From a bacterium (GTDB lineage Bacteria; Zhuqueibacterota; QNDG01; JAFGCO01): a stretch of DNA of 64,000 nt. A program made the position numbers and the translations under genes. Positions 43,772 to 53,621 of the stretch are shown here, one piece after another. Below the pieces are notes generated by a model, which had not been told where the DNA came from, searched no databases, and worked only from the letters and a program-made list of their open reading frames with translations. Location: assembly GCA_016932575.1 (NCBI GenBank), contig JAFGCO010000067.1:186001-250000 (forward strand), in the 5' to 3' direction. How positions within the stretch are numbered: position 1 is the stretch's first letter; every line of letters begins with the position of its first letter.

Positions 43772-44674
43772 TCACAATTTAAGGCGATACTGGTACTTTT
43801 CTGATAATTTGGAGCATATATTATCTATTTTCTGAACTTCTTCGCGACTCCATTCTGAGAATTTGCCAATACATTCTGAAGGCTGGGCATTTATTTTTAA
43901 ATTTTTGTATTTACGAATGCTTTTGTCATGAATACGAATTTCTAACCATTGAAAAAGATTTTTGATATTTTGTACTTCCAAATGGTTGAAGTTGAAATCA
44001 TAAACTCTAGTTTTAGGAATACTGCGCTTGAATATTTCGATGAATTGGTTTGTCTCGTTCCAGAGCCAGGCAATCTTTTCGTATTGAGAATATAATTCCC
44101 AAATGCCAGGATCTCCTGTCACCGGTTTAATTCTCTTTTCAATCATCTTGTCATTTGGAGAATAATACCCTCTCCTCAATCCGGAACGAATGAATTCTCC
44201 TGGATGACGATATAAATGGACAAATCTTGCCTGAGGAAATAATGTTGCCAAAACAGGTGCGAAAAATGTAATGTGATTATTTGTTTCAACAAAGATTTTA
44301 TCAGATTTATAAACATACCTTAATACTTCTTCTCTTCCTGCAAGATAAATTTCACGTATTAAACTTTCACTATCCTGATCAATTTTAAACTCATTTTTAT
44401 TTAATATTTCATAGACAATTTTCCCCTGTACGTGTAAACTGGGTTTCGGATTATGCAGAACCCGAACATTTTTGTTTTCCTGCAGTAATTTTGTAAACCA
44501 TGCTGTACCACATCGGCCAGTAGAAAGGAAAAATGTCATGTTTTGAATCGGAAATCCTTCCCGTCTTAAATGAAAAATATCCGCTTTTCTTTTTGGAGCA
44601 CCATATTTACAGAGATAGTAAATTTCATCGATATCTCTGTTTTTCATTAATTGTATTATTTTATTTATAATCAT
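43772..44674 (-). CDS. Sulfotransferase-family protein
   Basis: A 300-aa protein with the PAPS-binding signature of sulfotransferases: MTFFLSTGRCGTAWFTKLL near 47-65 (5'-phosphosulfate loop) and ARFVHLYRHPGEFIRSGLRR near 149-168 (3'-phosphate site). It should transfer sulfate from PAPS to a sugar or lipid hydroxyl. Within a glycan island with a deacetylase and a methyltransferase, a sulfated surface polysaccharide is likely. There is no membrane segment. The gene is AT-rich. It is followed after seven bases by the toroid gene. No ribosome site is clear at the ATG. Confidence 0.82.
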   Translation of the reverse strand: MIINKIIQLMKNRDIDEIYYLCKYGAPKRKADIFHLRREGFPIQNMTFFLSTGRCGTAWFTKLLQENKNVRVLHNPKPSLHVQGKIVYEILNKNEFKIDQDSESLIREIYLAGREEVLRYVYKSDKIFVETNNHITFFAPVLATLFPQARFVHLYRHPGEFIRSGLRRGYYSPNDKMIEKRIKPVTGDPGIWELYSQYEKIAWLWNETNQFIEIFKRSIPKTRVYDFNFNHLEVQNIKNLFQWLEIRIHDKSIRKYKNLKINAQPSECIGKFSEWSREEVQKIDNICSKLSEKYQYRLKL

Positions 44675-44994
44675 CGCAGTTTAAAAATGAGAAGGTCTCC
44701 GTTATTCGGACAGTATTCGCGGTTATTTGTAGTGAATCGTGACTCCACTTCCTGGATATTAAAAGGAGGAATAGCTAAAATGTATAATAAAATATGTTTT
44801 TTGCCTTGTAATGTCAATTATTTTTTTAAGCATATAATTGCCTTGATTCGATGATGATACGACTTAGACTGATTAATCCCCGCGGCCGGAAAATTATGAC
44901 TGTCCCGTTCTTGCCTGGATGAGGGCAAAACCATTGCTATAAAAAATGAATCCGTGTCCATGGTTTTCATTGATGAATCCGATCGCTTATATTT
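44675..44994. other. 320-bp gap inside the glycan island
   Basis: This stretch breaks an otherwise tight run of minus-strand genes and may hold the promoter of the sulfotransferase group. On the plus strand AAAAGGAGG at 44761-44769 precedes an ATG at 44780, but it opens only a 24-codon frame (44780-44854). I see no RNA gene or repeat. Confidence 0.4.
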
Positions 44995-46374
44995 TTATTC
45001 AGTCGACGCAGAAATTTCTTCAAACCGGCTGATTAACTCCTGCGGTAAAACACAATCTGCTCTTAACTCCATGATTTTTCTTAACATTCCTTTATAAAAA
45101 TCTGTGATCCCCGGGAAGCGAACTTCATCAAAATAGGAATTATGCCATAACAACACAAAAAGACCGTGAACCGAGCGAACTTGCTCCAATAAATTTTCGA
45201 ACACATTCGCCGCCTCAAAAAGGCTGAACTCCTGATAATCAAAAAGTGATGCATCCATCATACAGAGAGGAATTTCCCAAATTTTCATCATCTCTTTTTG
45301 TTGAAAATCATAGGGATGAAAAGGAAAACAATACGAATTGCGCCAGCCCACATGTTCAGCAAAATACCAGCTGCTGTCATGCTGAAATCCCAATCTCTCC
45401 TGATTTTGTAATGTCGCGGGATATTCAAAACTTAACCAGTGCTGCCGTATGCCCACGACAGGTTTCTGACTCAGGGATTGAATTTCAGCCCTGTTATTTT
45501 GCATAATATCCAAATCGACCTTCGACTTAAATACACCATGCAGACATATTTCATCTCCTGATTGTTCCAGATATCTGACTAAATCGATGATGCGTTTTTC
45601 CTTAAAGGAATACAGGGCATCGATATATTTATCTCCTTTTGGCAAAAAATACCAAACCGAATGGATGTCATGTTTTTTTTCTGTCTTCTTCAACCATTCA
45701 AAATTCCAATAAGGGTTGACTTTGGTAAACAAATTCACAATGGATTGGAACAGCAGATAACATGTCATTGATTTTGAATAGGGAGTTGAACTCATGCCAA
45801 GTACTTGTTTCAACTTGTATTTTGTCTCATGCCATGTCCATTTATCCACACGGTCCACATCATGCGTGACAATAAATCCAAAATCACCATTCTGCCAGAT
45901 GCGGCGGTTTTTAAATGCAATATTGTGCATATCACAAAATGCCCGAATGCCCTCTGCAATGATTCTGAAATATATATTCACCAATGGGATATTTGTAAAG
46001 TTAAATTGATATTGAACACTTTCTGTGTGGGGGTATCGGCCAAATCTATCTTTTCCACTGACCTTATACTCCTGATACCCGGACAATAAATAAAAGGCCG
46101 ATTTTAAAAGATCATCCATGAATATAAGATTGCCTTGTTCATCTATCTTCCAAAAATTTTTTTCATCTGAAAGGGGAAATAAAATAGTCGCATCCCTATT
46201 CTGCTTTATGTCCTGAAGATGGCGTTCTGACAATAAAAAAATAATCTTGCTTTTAAATTTTTCTTCCACCCTGCTCACAAATTTCATTCTTGACCTGATT
46301 TCATGTGTCAACATCCAATGATGATTGAAATGAAACAACATATATTCAATCTGATTTTTATTTAAGGAATTCAT
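44995..46374 (-). CDS. Polysaccharide deacetylase-family protein (NodB-like)
   Basis: From ATG 46374 the product has 459 aa; TTG 46398 is an alternative, and neither has a clear ribosome site. The N-terminal 155 residues form an extra domain often seen in this family (DUF7033-like). The NodB-type catalytic part includes THDVD (motif 1, near 169-173), LHGVFKSK (motif 2 region with His and Ser), GIRQHWL (Arg) and a late LFVLLWHNSYF near 430. Metal-dependent N- or O-deacetylation of a sugar is the expected reaction. It lies in the glycan island between a glycosyltransferase and the sulfotransferase, so it probably tailors the same polymer. Confidence 0.78.
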   Translation of the reverse strand: MNSLNKNQIEYMLFHFNHHWMLTHEIRSRMKFVSRVEEKFKSKIIFLLSERHLQDIKQNRDATILFPLSDEKNFWKIDEQGNLIFMDDLLKSAFYLLSGYQEYKVSGKDRFGRYPHTESVQYQFNFTNIPLVNIYFRIIAEGIRAFCDMHNIAFKNRRIWQNGDFGFIVTHDVDRVDKWTWHETKYKLKQVLGMSSTPYSKSMTCYLLFQSIVNLFTKVNPYWNFEWLKKTEKKHDIHSVWYFLPKGDKYIDALYSFKEKRIIDLVRYLEQSGDEICLHGVFKSKVDLDIMQNNRAEIQSLSQKPVVGIRQHWLSFEYPATLQNQERLGFQHDSSWYFAEHVGWRNSYCFPFHPYDFQQKEMMKIWEIPLCMMDASLFDYQEFSLFEAANVFENLLEQVRSVHGLFVLLWHNSYFDEVRFPGITDFYKGMLRKIMELRADCVLPQELISRFEEISASTE

Positions 46375-46414
46375 GGAATAATCAAACGGTGCTTTCAATA
46401 ATATTCATTGTTAT

Positions 46415-47608
46415 TTATACCGAATCATACATGGAAATTAAAGGTTTCACCGTCTCCTTCCAATTATAGCGAGTCACGATGGCTTTTTCAGCATTCCTTC
46501 CCATGATCTGGCGACGCTTGTTATCTTGATATAACTTGATAACCTTGCCAGCCAAATCTTCCGCATTCCCTGACTCAAACACCATACCGGCTTGTGTCGC
46601 TTCAACAAGCTGTTGTTGCGGGATTGAGTTACTGACGATTACCGGCTTTCCCAACGCCATATATTGATAAACTTTATTGGCAATACCTGATTCATGCTGG
46701 GCATTTTTCACAATCGGACACAATCCCACATGACTGGCAGAAATATATGAAGGGACACGTTCAAAAGGCTGCCATCCCTTATATATCAGTCTTTCCCGAA
46801 CCGAAGAATCATTGATCATTTTCTGAAACATATGATATTCATATTTATCGATCCGACCCAGAAGCACCAATTTTATTTCAGGGTGGTGTTTTCCGATTAT
46901 TTTCATCGCTTCAATTGATATATCAATACCGCGACGCTTTGCAATATCTCCAAAATAGATGAGATAAAAAGACCCGTCAGCGGGAAGTACCTTCTTATCC
47001 AGGGGGATACTTAAAAATGACTCAAGAATCACCCCATTTGGTACCACCACAAATTGGTCATTTTCTAAATCCTGATATTTATCAAGAAAGCATGATTTAA
47101 AATATTCCGAAAGAACAATGATCTTATCAACGCGATGCAGCACTTCAGATTCAAATTTCCACCAGCGTTTTTCATTGAATATCAGCCGTCCTGCCAGGGA
47201 CTTTGTAAAACTATAACTTTTCAGGGCTTCGACATAGTTTTCATGTAAGTCAAGTATCAATTTTAATTTTAATTTTTTATTGGCCATCAATCCTGGCCTG
47301 GCCAGATGCAAATCATGGATATGAAGTATGTTTATCCCGTACTTATTTGATAATTTCTTAATATGCTTTGCAATAAATAAGTTATACAAAGGAACGACAT
47401 GAATTAAAGTCCGTAATTTATTACTCATATTTTTTGATATAGAAATCCGGATCACATGGATCCCGTTGATTATTTCATATTCAGGGAGATTCTGGAAATT
47501 AAATGACAGTAAAAAAACATCATGTCCCGCTTCGGTCAGACTAATCGCTTCATTTTCTACACGCGGATCCGGAGGAAACTGTTTATCCAATATCATACCA
47601 ATGTTCAT
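46415..47608 (-). CDS. Glycosyltransferase family 4
   Basis: ATG 47608 (397 aa) is chosen because GGAG lies six bases upstream; the frame also opens at TTG 47620. The GT4 (GT-B fold) hallmarks are NIGMILDKQFPPDPRVENEA at the start, YLIYFGDIAKRRGIDISIEA (second domain, near 190), VGLCPIVKNAQHESGIANKV and YQYMALGKPVIVSNS with the EX7E-type acidic residues. It transfers a sugar from a nucleotide donor to the growing glycan at the cytoplasmic face. It is next to the flippase and the deacetylase. Confidence 0.87.
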   Translation of the reverse strand: MNIGMILDKQFPPDPRVENEAISLTEAGHDVFLLSFNFQNLPEYEIINGIHVIRISISKNMSNKLRTLIHVVPLYNLFIAKHIKKLSNKYGINILHIHDLHLARPGLMANKKLKLKLILDLHENYVEALKSYSFTKSLAGRLIFNEKRWWKFESEVLHRVDKIIVLSEYFKSCFLDKYQDLENDQFVVVPNGVILESFLSIPLDKKVLPADGSFYLIYFGDIAKRRGIDISIEAMKIIGKHHPEIKLVLLGRIDKYEYHMFQKMINDSSVRERLIYKGWQPFERVPSYISASHVGLCPIVKNAQHESGIANKVYQYMALGKPVIVSNSIPQQQLVEATQAGMVFESGNAEDLAGKVIKLYQDNKRRQIMGRNAEKAIVTRYNWKETVKPLISMYDSV

Positions 47609-47711
47609 CAATGACTCCAAATATCCAACAGTAATAATTAAAAAAAAGCCGGAATGAACTCTGAAGATGCAGAGATTTTCTTATAAAAAATGCCGGTTCG
47701 CTGCATCATGG

Positions 47712-49187
47712 TCATTCCCGGGATTGAAAAAAATGCAAACATCGCTGATAAAACTGTTTTAAACGCAGCAATTCGATCTGTTCATAAAATTTCCAAAAGT
47801 ACAGCAGGATCGGAAATAAAAATACCAGGGTCACTTTTATTAGTATTCTTAACGTTGAACCCAATGGATGAATACAATACGAGGCACTGAATAATAAAAC
47901 CATCACGACAAACATTTTAAATATTTTTACGCTTTCATATCGGATAAAATAAAATTTTTGGGAATAATAATAAACCAGACCCGTCATTATAAACGCAGAA
48001 ATTAACGTTGCGATAATCGCTCCGTAAACATGCAATTTGGGAATCAGCAGAAGATTTAGAATCAGGTTAAGCACGGCGCCGGATAAGGTGATCATTGCAT
48101 TGTATTTGGTTTTTTTCACATAATGAAATCCCAATGCGAAAATATATTGCATCCCCTTAAATACAAAAACAAAAGCAATAAATGGTATTAAAGGGGCTGC
48201 CTTCCAGTAAGACTGCTTCAGGGCAAAGGTTTCAATCAACTCTCGTGAAAATAATGAGAGCAATAAAACAGAAACCAGCAGGATAAAAACAAAATATGTG
48301 AGCATCTTGGAAAAAAACCGTTCGGACTCCGGCTTGTTATACATTTTAAATGCAATGGGTAAAAATCCCAAAGTAAATGAATTCAAAATAAAAACATTAA
48401 TCACACTTGCGACCTTATAGGCCAGTGAATAAACACCAAGATCCGAATAGCCATGAAAGTAGGGGAGAATATATCGGTCCCCCAGGGATAAAATCATTCC
48501 CGAAATAGTAGAAAAAACGAGTGGAAAACCATAATAGAACATCTCTTTGAAAATATAAAAATTGATCTTCATGGTCATATTGGAAATAAGATATGGAAAT
48601 GACACCAAAAGGAATAAGATGGCGCCAATACATTGCCCCAAAATGATTCCCTCAACGCCCATATTCATATATGCGACAAAATAAATATTGAACGCCAGAA
48701 TTGTCAACATCTTCACGACCGTAAGCACAATATAAACGAATGACTTTTCCTTGAAACGTAAAAAACCGAGAAACACTTGATTTAATATCTCAAAGGAAAT
48801 AAAAATAAAAAGATATAAAAAGTATCGATCATAATGAGGCTGGCCAAAAAACAGTTGTGAGCATGCATTTTTTAACGGCATCAATATACAATTGATAACG
48901 ATCAAAGAGAGCACACAAAAAAACAACGTGTTGAACACAATGACTTTTTGAGTATGCAAATCGCTTTCATCCGAACACCATCGAATCATGGCTGTAGGCA
49001 AGCGAAAGCTTAACACAGATATTAAAACCAGACTTGTGGCTTCCAAAATACCCAGCATACCATACTCTTCGAGCGTTAAATGACTTGTATACAGCGGCAA
49101 TAATACAATGCCAATCAATTTTGTCGAAAGGTTGCCAAGGCTGTAAATAACCGAATGTTTGAATGTTTTTTTTAGATGGATAAGCAT
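47712..49187 (-). CDS. Polysaccharide flippase, Wzx/MATE-like
   Basis: The 491-aa protein has about 13-14 membrane helices and the N-terminal pattern of the polysaccharide transport family: HSVIYSLGNLSTKLIGIVLL followed by EYGMLGILEA. It should move lipid-linked glycan from the inner to the outer leaflet of the inner membrane. It sits among glycosyltransferases, which fits. No polymerase (Wzy) with its long periplasmic loop is recognisable in the neighbouring genes; YfhO is the only other large membrane protein nearby. Confidence 0.87.
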   Translation of the reverse strand: MLIHLKKTFKHSVIYSLGNLSTKLIGIVLLPLYTSHLTLEEYGMLGILEATSLVLISVLSFRLPTAMIRWCSDESDLHTQKVIVFNTLFFCVLSLIVINCILMPLKNACSQLFFGQPHYDRYFLYLFIFISFEILNQVFLGFLRFKEKSFVYIVLTVVKMLTILAFNIYFVAYMNMGVEGIILGQCIGAILFLLVSFPYLISNMTMKINFYIFKEMFYYGFPLVFSTISGMILSLGDRYILPYFHGYSDLGVYSLAYKVASVINVFILNSFTLGFLPIAFKMYNKPESERFFSKMLTYFVFILLVSVLLLSLFSRELIETFALKQSYWKAAPLIPFIAFVFVFKGMQYIFALGFHYVKKTKYNAMITLSGAVLNLILNLLLIPKLHVYGAIIATLISAFIMTGLVYYYSQKFYFIRYESVKIFKMFVVMVLLFSASYCIHPLGSTLRILIKVTLVFLFPILLYFWKFYEQIELLRLKQFYQRCLHFFQSRE

Positions 49188-49278
49188 TTGTCTTTATTTA
49201 TGTTAATTTATTATCATAGCAATATCAACGTTCTATTGACAGCAACGATAAAACTGATGAACACCGGCGTCCATCCAA

Positions 49279-50625
49279 TCACAAATGCATGCCTTTATCA
49301 TTCACAGAGGATTTGGACTGATCAATCGAATTAAAAATCGTTGCCAATGTATGAGTCAGATTTTTCCGGTTAAATTCAGAACTCACATCGTATTTCCTTT
49401 TCAAATATGTAAAATGCCGAGATCCTGCAGTTATCCATGCCTTTAAAATTCGGCATACACTTCCGGCATCCATGGGTGCCACGACTTCTCCAATACCCGC
49501 AGTACGGATTAATTCGGCCGCCTCCCCTTCGGGTGCAATTGCCAGAACGGGGCGCCTCGCGCCGATATATTCATACAGCTTTCCGGTAATAATCGATTTC
49601 ATTGCGGGTGAGTCATCAATAATTAAAAGCAGCGCATGCGAACCAAGCAGATAGCGGATACTCTCATGATGGGAAACATATGGAATATGTTGAATCATAT
49701 CTCCAAACTGCTGAAAAGCCGTAAGGAATTCAGGATCCACTCTTCCGACAAACATAACTTTAATTCTCTTATTATATTCCGCATGTTCATCAACCAGCAT
49801 ACGTAGGCCAGCCAAAAAAGTATGGGGATTACGGTGCCCATACAATGACCCCGTATAAGTGATGACAAATGGGTTCTCAGGAGGCTTTTTATGAATGCCA
49901 TCAAAATCTGCCTGATCAAATCCGTTGGTAAGAAGGGTCCATTTATCCGCCGGTATGTTCAAATGCCGCGAAAGAAGATCTGTCTTCACACCTTTTGAAA
50001 CATGGGTGATCCGGCTGGCATCCCGGAGGACTGCATTCTCCATTGTCAATTCAATTTTTCTTGGCATCCACCAGCGTTGGGCAGCGGACAGCCATCCGAC
50101 CCAGGAATCCCGAAAATCGGCCACCCATGGTTTGCCAGAGTATTTTGCCAGTCTTTTTCCAATCAGATGTGTCGTATAGGGAGGCGCCGAAGAAAATATC
50201 ACATCGAAATGTTTTTCTTTCAGAAGTCGTTTTCCGAATGGTACTGCAGTCCGTTTCCAAAGACACCGCGCGTCCGGAATAAAAAAGGTGGAGCGAATCC
50301 ATTCAGCCATGGCTTCTTTAAAGGATTTTCGTCCCTGATGAAGGGTGGCAATATCCATTCCCTGAGAGGCCGTTTTTCCAGTGAATTTCAAATACACTTT
50401 ATACGGTTCAAACAGGGGAGTCCTCATAATCTGTATATGCTCCGGGATTTCATTGTACAACGATACATCCCGTGTGGGAAATTCCGCATTTTCGTTCACC
50501 GTGAGTACAGTCGGCTCCCATCCGAATTCCGGCAAATATTTAACAAACTTCAAGACGCGCTGTACACCTGCTCCTCCGGAAGGCGGAAAATAATAGGTGA
50601 TAATCAATACTCGTTTCATAAGCAT
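49279..50625 (-). CDS. Glycosyltransferase family 4 (second)
   Basis: A 448-aa GT-B-type enzyme. The N-terminal Rossmann half opens RVLIITYYFPPSGGAGVQRV (about 5-24), the linker has KPWVADFRDSWVG, and the second half has FVITYTGSLYGHRNPHTFLA and the donor site GKLYEYIGARRPVLAIAPEG with TAGIGEVV. It lengthens the surface glycan. GC content is higher here than in 41-47 kb. A second ATG two codons in is an equally good start. It is followed by the flippase after 91 bp. Confidence 0.86.
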   Translation of the reverse strand: MLMKRVLIITYYFPPSGGAGVQRVLKFVKYLPEFGWEPTVLTVNENAEFPTRDVSLYNEIPEHIQIMRTPLFEPYKVYLKFTGKTASQGMDIATLHQGRKSFKEAMAEWIRSTFFIPDARCLWKRTAVPFGKRLLKEKHFDVIFSSAPPYTTHLIGKRLAKYSGKPWVADFRDSWVGWLSAAQRWWMPRKIELTMENAVLRDASRITHVSKGVKTDLLSRHLNIPADKWTLLTNGFDQADFDGIHKKPPENPFVITYTGSLYGHRNPHTFLAGLRMLVDEHAEYNKRIKVMFVGRVDPEFLTAFQQFGDMIQHIPYVSHHESIRYLLGSHALLLIIDDSPAMKSIITGKLYEYIGARRPVLAIAPEGEAAELIRTAGIGEVVAPMDAGSVCRILKAWITAGSRHFTYLKRKYDVSSEFNRKNLTHTLATIFNSIDQSKSSVNDKGMHL

Positions 50626-50639
50626 GATCGCTTTTCAAT

Positions 50640-51785
50640 TCAACTATTTAAACTGACATTATCCGGTTTTGCCAGCATTTCGACCGCTTCCCCCATCCTT
50701 TTCCAAGAATATTTTTTCTTTTCAGACCTGATATTTTTTTCAAATGGAACTGTCCGGCAATCCAGATAAAACTGAAGAACGGCCTTTGCAATAGCTCCGG
50801 GATCCTTCGGCGGGACAATGTAACCGGTCTTTCCATCAAGGACCACTTCGGGCAGGCCTCCTACCCGTGTCACTACAACCGGACGATTGTAATTAAACGC
50901 CACCTGAACCACGCCGCTTTGGGTGGCAGTCAAATAGGGTAGAACAACAATGTCGGCCGCACAAAAATACAGATGAACGGATTCATTCGGAATAAATTCA
51001 TCCCTCACAAGAATACGGGAACCGAGATTTAAATCCTGGATCAATTTGAATGTATCTTCACGATCATCATAGAATTCTCCGCAAATCAGACAATGCACGG
51101 ATTCCTTCTGCAGAATGATTGGCATGGCTTTTACAAGATACTGTATGCCTTTATAGCTCCGGATGATTCCAAAATAAAGAATCAGACGTTTCCTTTTTAT
51201 ACCCAATTTTTTTCTTGCTTCCATTTTGGATACCGGATGCGGCAACAGATTGTATATCGGATGCGGTGTGTTAATCGTTCGCTGATTCGGATATATTTTC
51301 ATTAATTCATTTCGAACACTGGCGGACTGGGTAATCAAGCCATCTGTGAATCGAAAACCCAGCTTCAGCAGCAATAAATCCCCGGGGATCCTTTCATGGG
51401 GAACAATGTTATGACAAATATAAATACTCCGGATACCCCAGAATAATTTTGATATAAAGGCGATAAATATATAGCAAGGAATGAAAAACGGCATCCAGTA
51501 CTGAAAAATCAAGGCGTCCGGTTGCAGGGATTTTAACCATCGTATCGATTGAATCCAGGTCCATGGATTGACTGAATCGAGCAAGGCATTCGACGGAATT
51601 TTATAAAGTGCTTTACCGGATTCAAATGGAGTCTTGCCAGGGAAAAAAACGGAAGGATAAAGCCGCTTAAATGAAAGCACGTGCGTGCTGTGACCCGAAT
51701 CGCAAAGTGTTTTGTATAATTGGGTAACGGATTGAGCGATTCCTCCCCGTATCGGATATACCGGACCCACAATCACAAACCGCAT
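50640..51785 (-). CDS. Glycosyltransferase family 4 (third)
   Basis: The 381-aa product is a GT4 enzyme: FVIVGPVYPIRGGIAQSVTQ at the start, RLILYFGIIRSYKGIQYLVK in the second domain, VHLYFCAADIVVLPYLTATQ and SGVVQVAFNYNRPVVVTRVG with the final acidic pair LPEVVLDGKTGYIVPP. Its ATG lies one base after the stop of the GT2 gene, whose last codons supply a GGAG ribosome site, so the two are coupled. It precedes the second GT4 by 14 bp. Confidence 0.88.
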   Translation of the reverse strand: MRFVIVGPVYPIRGGIAQSVTQLYKTLCDSGHSTHVLSFKRLYPSVFFPGKTPFESGKALYKIPSNALLDSVNPWTWIQSIRWLKSLQPDALIFQYWMPFFIPCYIFIAFISKLFWGIRSIYICHNIVPHERIPGDLLLLKLGFRFTDGLITQSASVRNELMKIYPNQRTINTPHPIYNLLPHPVSKMEARKKLGIKRKRLILYFGIIRSYKGIQYLVKAMPIILQKESVHCLICGEFYDDREDTFKLIQDLNLGSRILVRDEFIPNESVHLYFCAADIVVLPYLTATQSGVVQVAFNYNRPVVVTRVGGLPEVVLDGKTGYIVPPKDPGAIAKAVLQFYLDCRTVPFEKNIRSEKKKYSWKRMGEAVEMLAKPDNVSLNS

Positions 51786-51786
51786 G

Positions 51787-52749
51787 TCATTCTCCTAAAA
51801 AACGACGAATGGCATATCTCCTGCCCTGGGACTGAGAGCGGGTGATCATTTCGCCCAGCAAACCGATACTGAATAATTGCATGCCGATAATAAGAAACAA
51901 AATACCGATAAATAAAATCGGACGATTGGTTAAGTAAATGGCTTTGGTGATGCGTAAAATAATCAGTATCGCGGTAATTCCGGTGCCAGTAATCCCGAAT
52001 AATAGCCCCCACATGCCAAAAAGATGCAGCGGCCGACGGGTATACCGGCTGAGAAACATCACGGTAATTAAATCAAGAAATCCCTTGAAAAAACGTGAGA
52101 CGCCATATTTGCTCTGACCGAATCTTCTGGGACGATGATTCACAACCATCTCGCCTACCCGAAATCCACCCCACTTGGCCAATGCAGGAATATATCGATG
52201 CAGTTCACCATACACATGAATGGACTTTGCCACTTCACGGCGATATATTTTAATGCCGCAATTAAAATCATGCAACTTGAGACCGGTCATGAAAGATGTC
52301 ATCCTGTTCCAGATCCTGGATGGAAACCGTTTGGAAATAGGATCTTTTCGGTTCTTTTTCCAGCCTGATACCAAATCATACCCTTCATTTAATTTTGCAG
52401 CAAGTGATGGAATTTCCGCCGGATCATCCTGCAGATCTCCGTCCATGGTGACAACTATGTCACCGCTTGATGCCCAAAATCCTGCGGATAATGCCTCTGC
52501 CTTTCCAAAATTTCGGCGAAACTGAATGGCACGAATGTGCTTGTCTTTTTGATGCAGCGTCTCTAACAGTTGAAAAGTATTGTCCGTGGAGCCATCATCA
52601 ATCAACAATATTTCATAGTCCCACTTTTGAGACGATAAAACTTGTGTTATCTCTCTGACCAATTCCTGAATGGACTCCGCCTCATCAAATACGGGAACGA
52701 TGACCGATAAATCAATATTGTGATCTGATATTTTCTTTTCAAAGTGCAA
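51787..52749 (-). CDS. Glycosyltransferase family 2, dolichol-phosphate-mannose-synthase type
   Basis: I start this at TTG 52749 (320 aa): GAGGGAG lies nine bases upstream, and the product then begins just before the family's usual first strand. The frame stays open further up, but that part overlaps the lipoprotein gene. Catalytic motifs: DLSVIVPVFDEAESIQELV, ILLIDDGSTDNTF and VTMDGDLQDDPAEIP with the DxD. Two C-terminal membrane helices (about 230-300) anchor it. Such enzymes put a hexose on a polyprenyl phosphate or transfer it in glycan or lipid A modification. It heads the glycan-island gene run and overlaps the lipoprotein gene by 11 bp. Confidence 0.85.
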   Translation of the reverse strand: MHFEKKISDHNIDLSVIVPVFDEAESIQELVREITQVLSSQKWDYEILLIDDGSTDNTFQLLETLHQKDKHIRAIQFRRNFGKAEALSAGFWASSGDIVVTMDGDLQDDPAEIPSLAAKLNEGYDLVSGWKKNRKDPISKRFPSRIWNRMTSFMTGLKLHDFNCGIKIYRREVAKSIHVYGELHRYIPALAKWGGFRVGEMVVNHRPRRFGQSKYGVSRFFKGFLDLITVMFLSRYTRRPLHLFGMWGLLFGITGTGITAILIILRITKAIYLTNRPILFIGILFLIIGMQLFSIGLLGEMITRSQSQGRRYAIRRFLGE

Positions 52750-53527
52750 TGGGTCTAACTCCCTCTGGAACACGAAATCGGCTCCATCCGGATTTGAGAT
52801 TTCGATTGGCATGTCGTCTTGTATAGTAAACTGTGACCTTCTGTTTGGGATCTTCAATAGTCATATGAATAGTCTGGGGTAACTGCACACCCCCTGTTGC
52901 CCTGAACCGTCTGCCTTCCCAGGTCCATTTGACATGCCCCAGGCTGTCAATTTTTTCCCACCGGGTAATGACTGGGCCCTTGGGATGCACCCAAACCCGT
53001 TCCCCGTTCCTAAAATGCATGACGTATTGATCATCCTGGGAATACAAAAGGGTAATCTCTTGCATTTGATAGGAAGGAATCTCCAACAGCCCCAGTGTAT
53101 ATAATAAAAAATCACCTGTATTCATCTCAAATGGAAGTATCCCCGCCATACCGTCATTGATATTACCGGTATAAGCGATATGAAGAAAGGGGCTGTAAAA
53201 CAGCATGTCTTCCGCATAAAAACGTATCAAAGCCATATCCACGCCAAAAGGCCCCTCCACCTTGGCATACAGGGAATCTGGCAAATGGGCCTTCAACTCG
53301 AGTGTTCCATAAAAATTGCCGATTTCTGAATTCACATTGATTTTTGCATTGCCCTGAATTGTGTTTAACCGTGAAACATGTGCCTGAATTTTTCGAATCA
53401 GATCCTGGGGAGTCGTTTCTGGTAATGGACGTCTTGCAGAAAAAGGCCCTGCACAATCATTTAAAAAAACAATCGATCCGATAAAAAATATCAGGATACA
53501 TATTTTTATAATAACAATTCGAATCAA
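52739..53527 (-). CDS. DUF4292-type lipoprotein (LolA/LolB-like fold)
   Basis: The 262-aa product has a lipoprotein signal ending LNDC (cysteine 25). The body fits DUF4292 of Bacteroidota-type genomes: LNTIQGNAKINVNSEIGNFY, ELKAHLPDSLYAKVEGPFG, ALIRFYAEDMLFYSPF and VTVYYTRRHANRN. The LolA/LolB-like fold binds lipid acyl groups, so a role in lipoprotein or lipid handling at the outer membrane is plausible. Start is TTG 53527 with AGGGTG upstream. It follows the TPR lipoprotein and runs into the GT2 gene. Confidence 0.78.
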   Translation of the reverse strand: MIRIVIIKICILIFFIGSIVFLNDCAGPFSARRPLPETTPQDLIRKIQAHVSRLNTIQGNAKINVNSEIGNFYGTLELKAHLPDSLYAKVEGPFGVDMALIRFYAEDMLFYSPFLHIAYTGNINDGMAGILPFEMNTGDFLLYTLGLLEIPSYQMQEITLLYSQDDQYVMHFRNGERVWVHPKGPVITRWEKIDSLGHVKWTWEGRRFRATGGVQLPQTIHMTIEDPKQKVTVYYTRRHANRNLKSGWSRFRVPEGVRPIAL

Positions 53528-53621
53528 ATAATCACCCTGGTATATCGAGCATGACGATTGTTCATTTCATCCATACCCGAATAATTAATTAACCTTGCAG
53601 TGCAATGTAACTTTTGCATTC

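Noticed and set aside
50002-50769. 255-codon plus-strand frame opposite the second GT4 gene
   Set aside because: It spans a gene boundary on the other strand and has no domain; the minus-strand genes have clear GT4 motifs.
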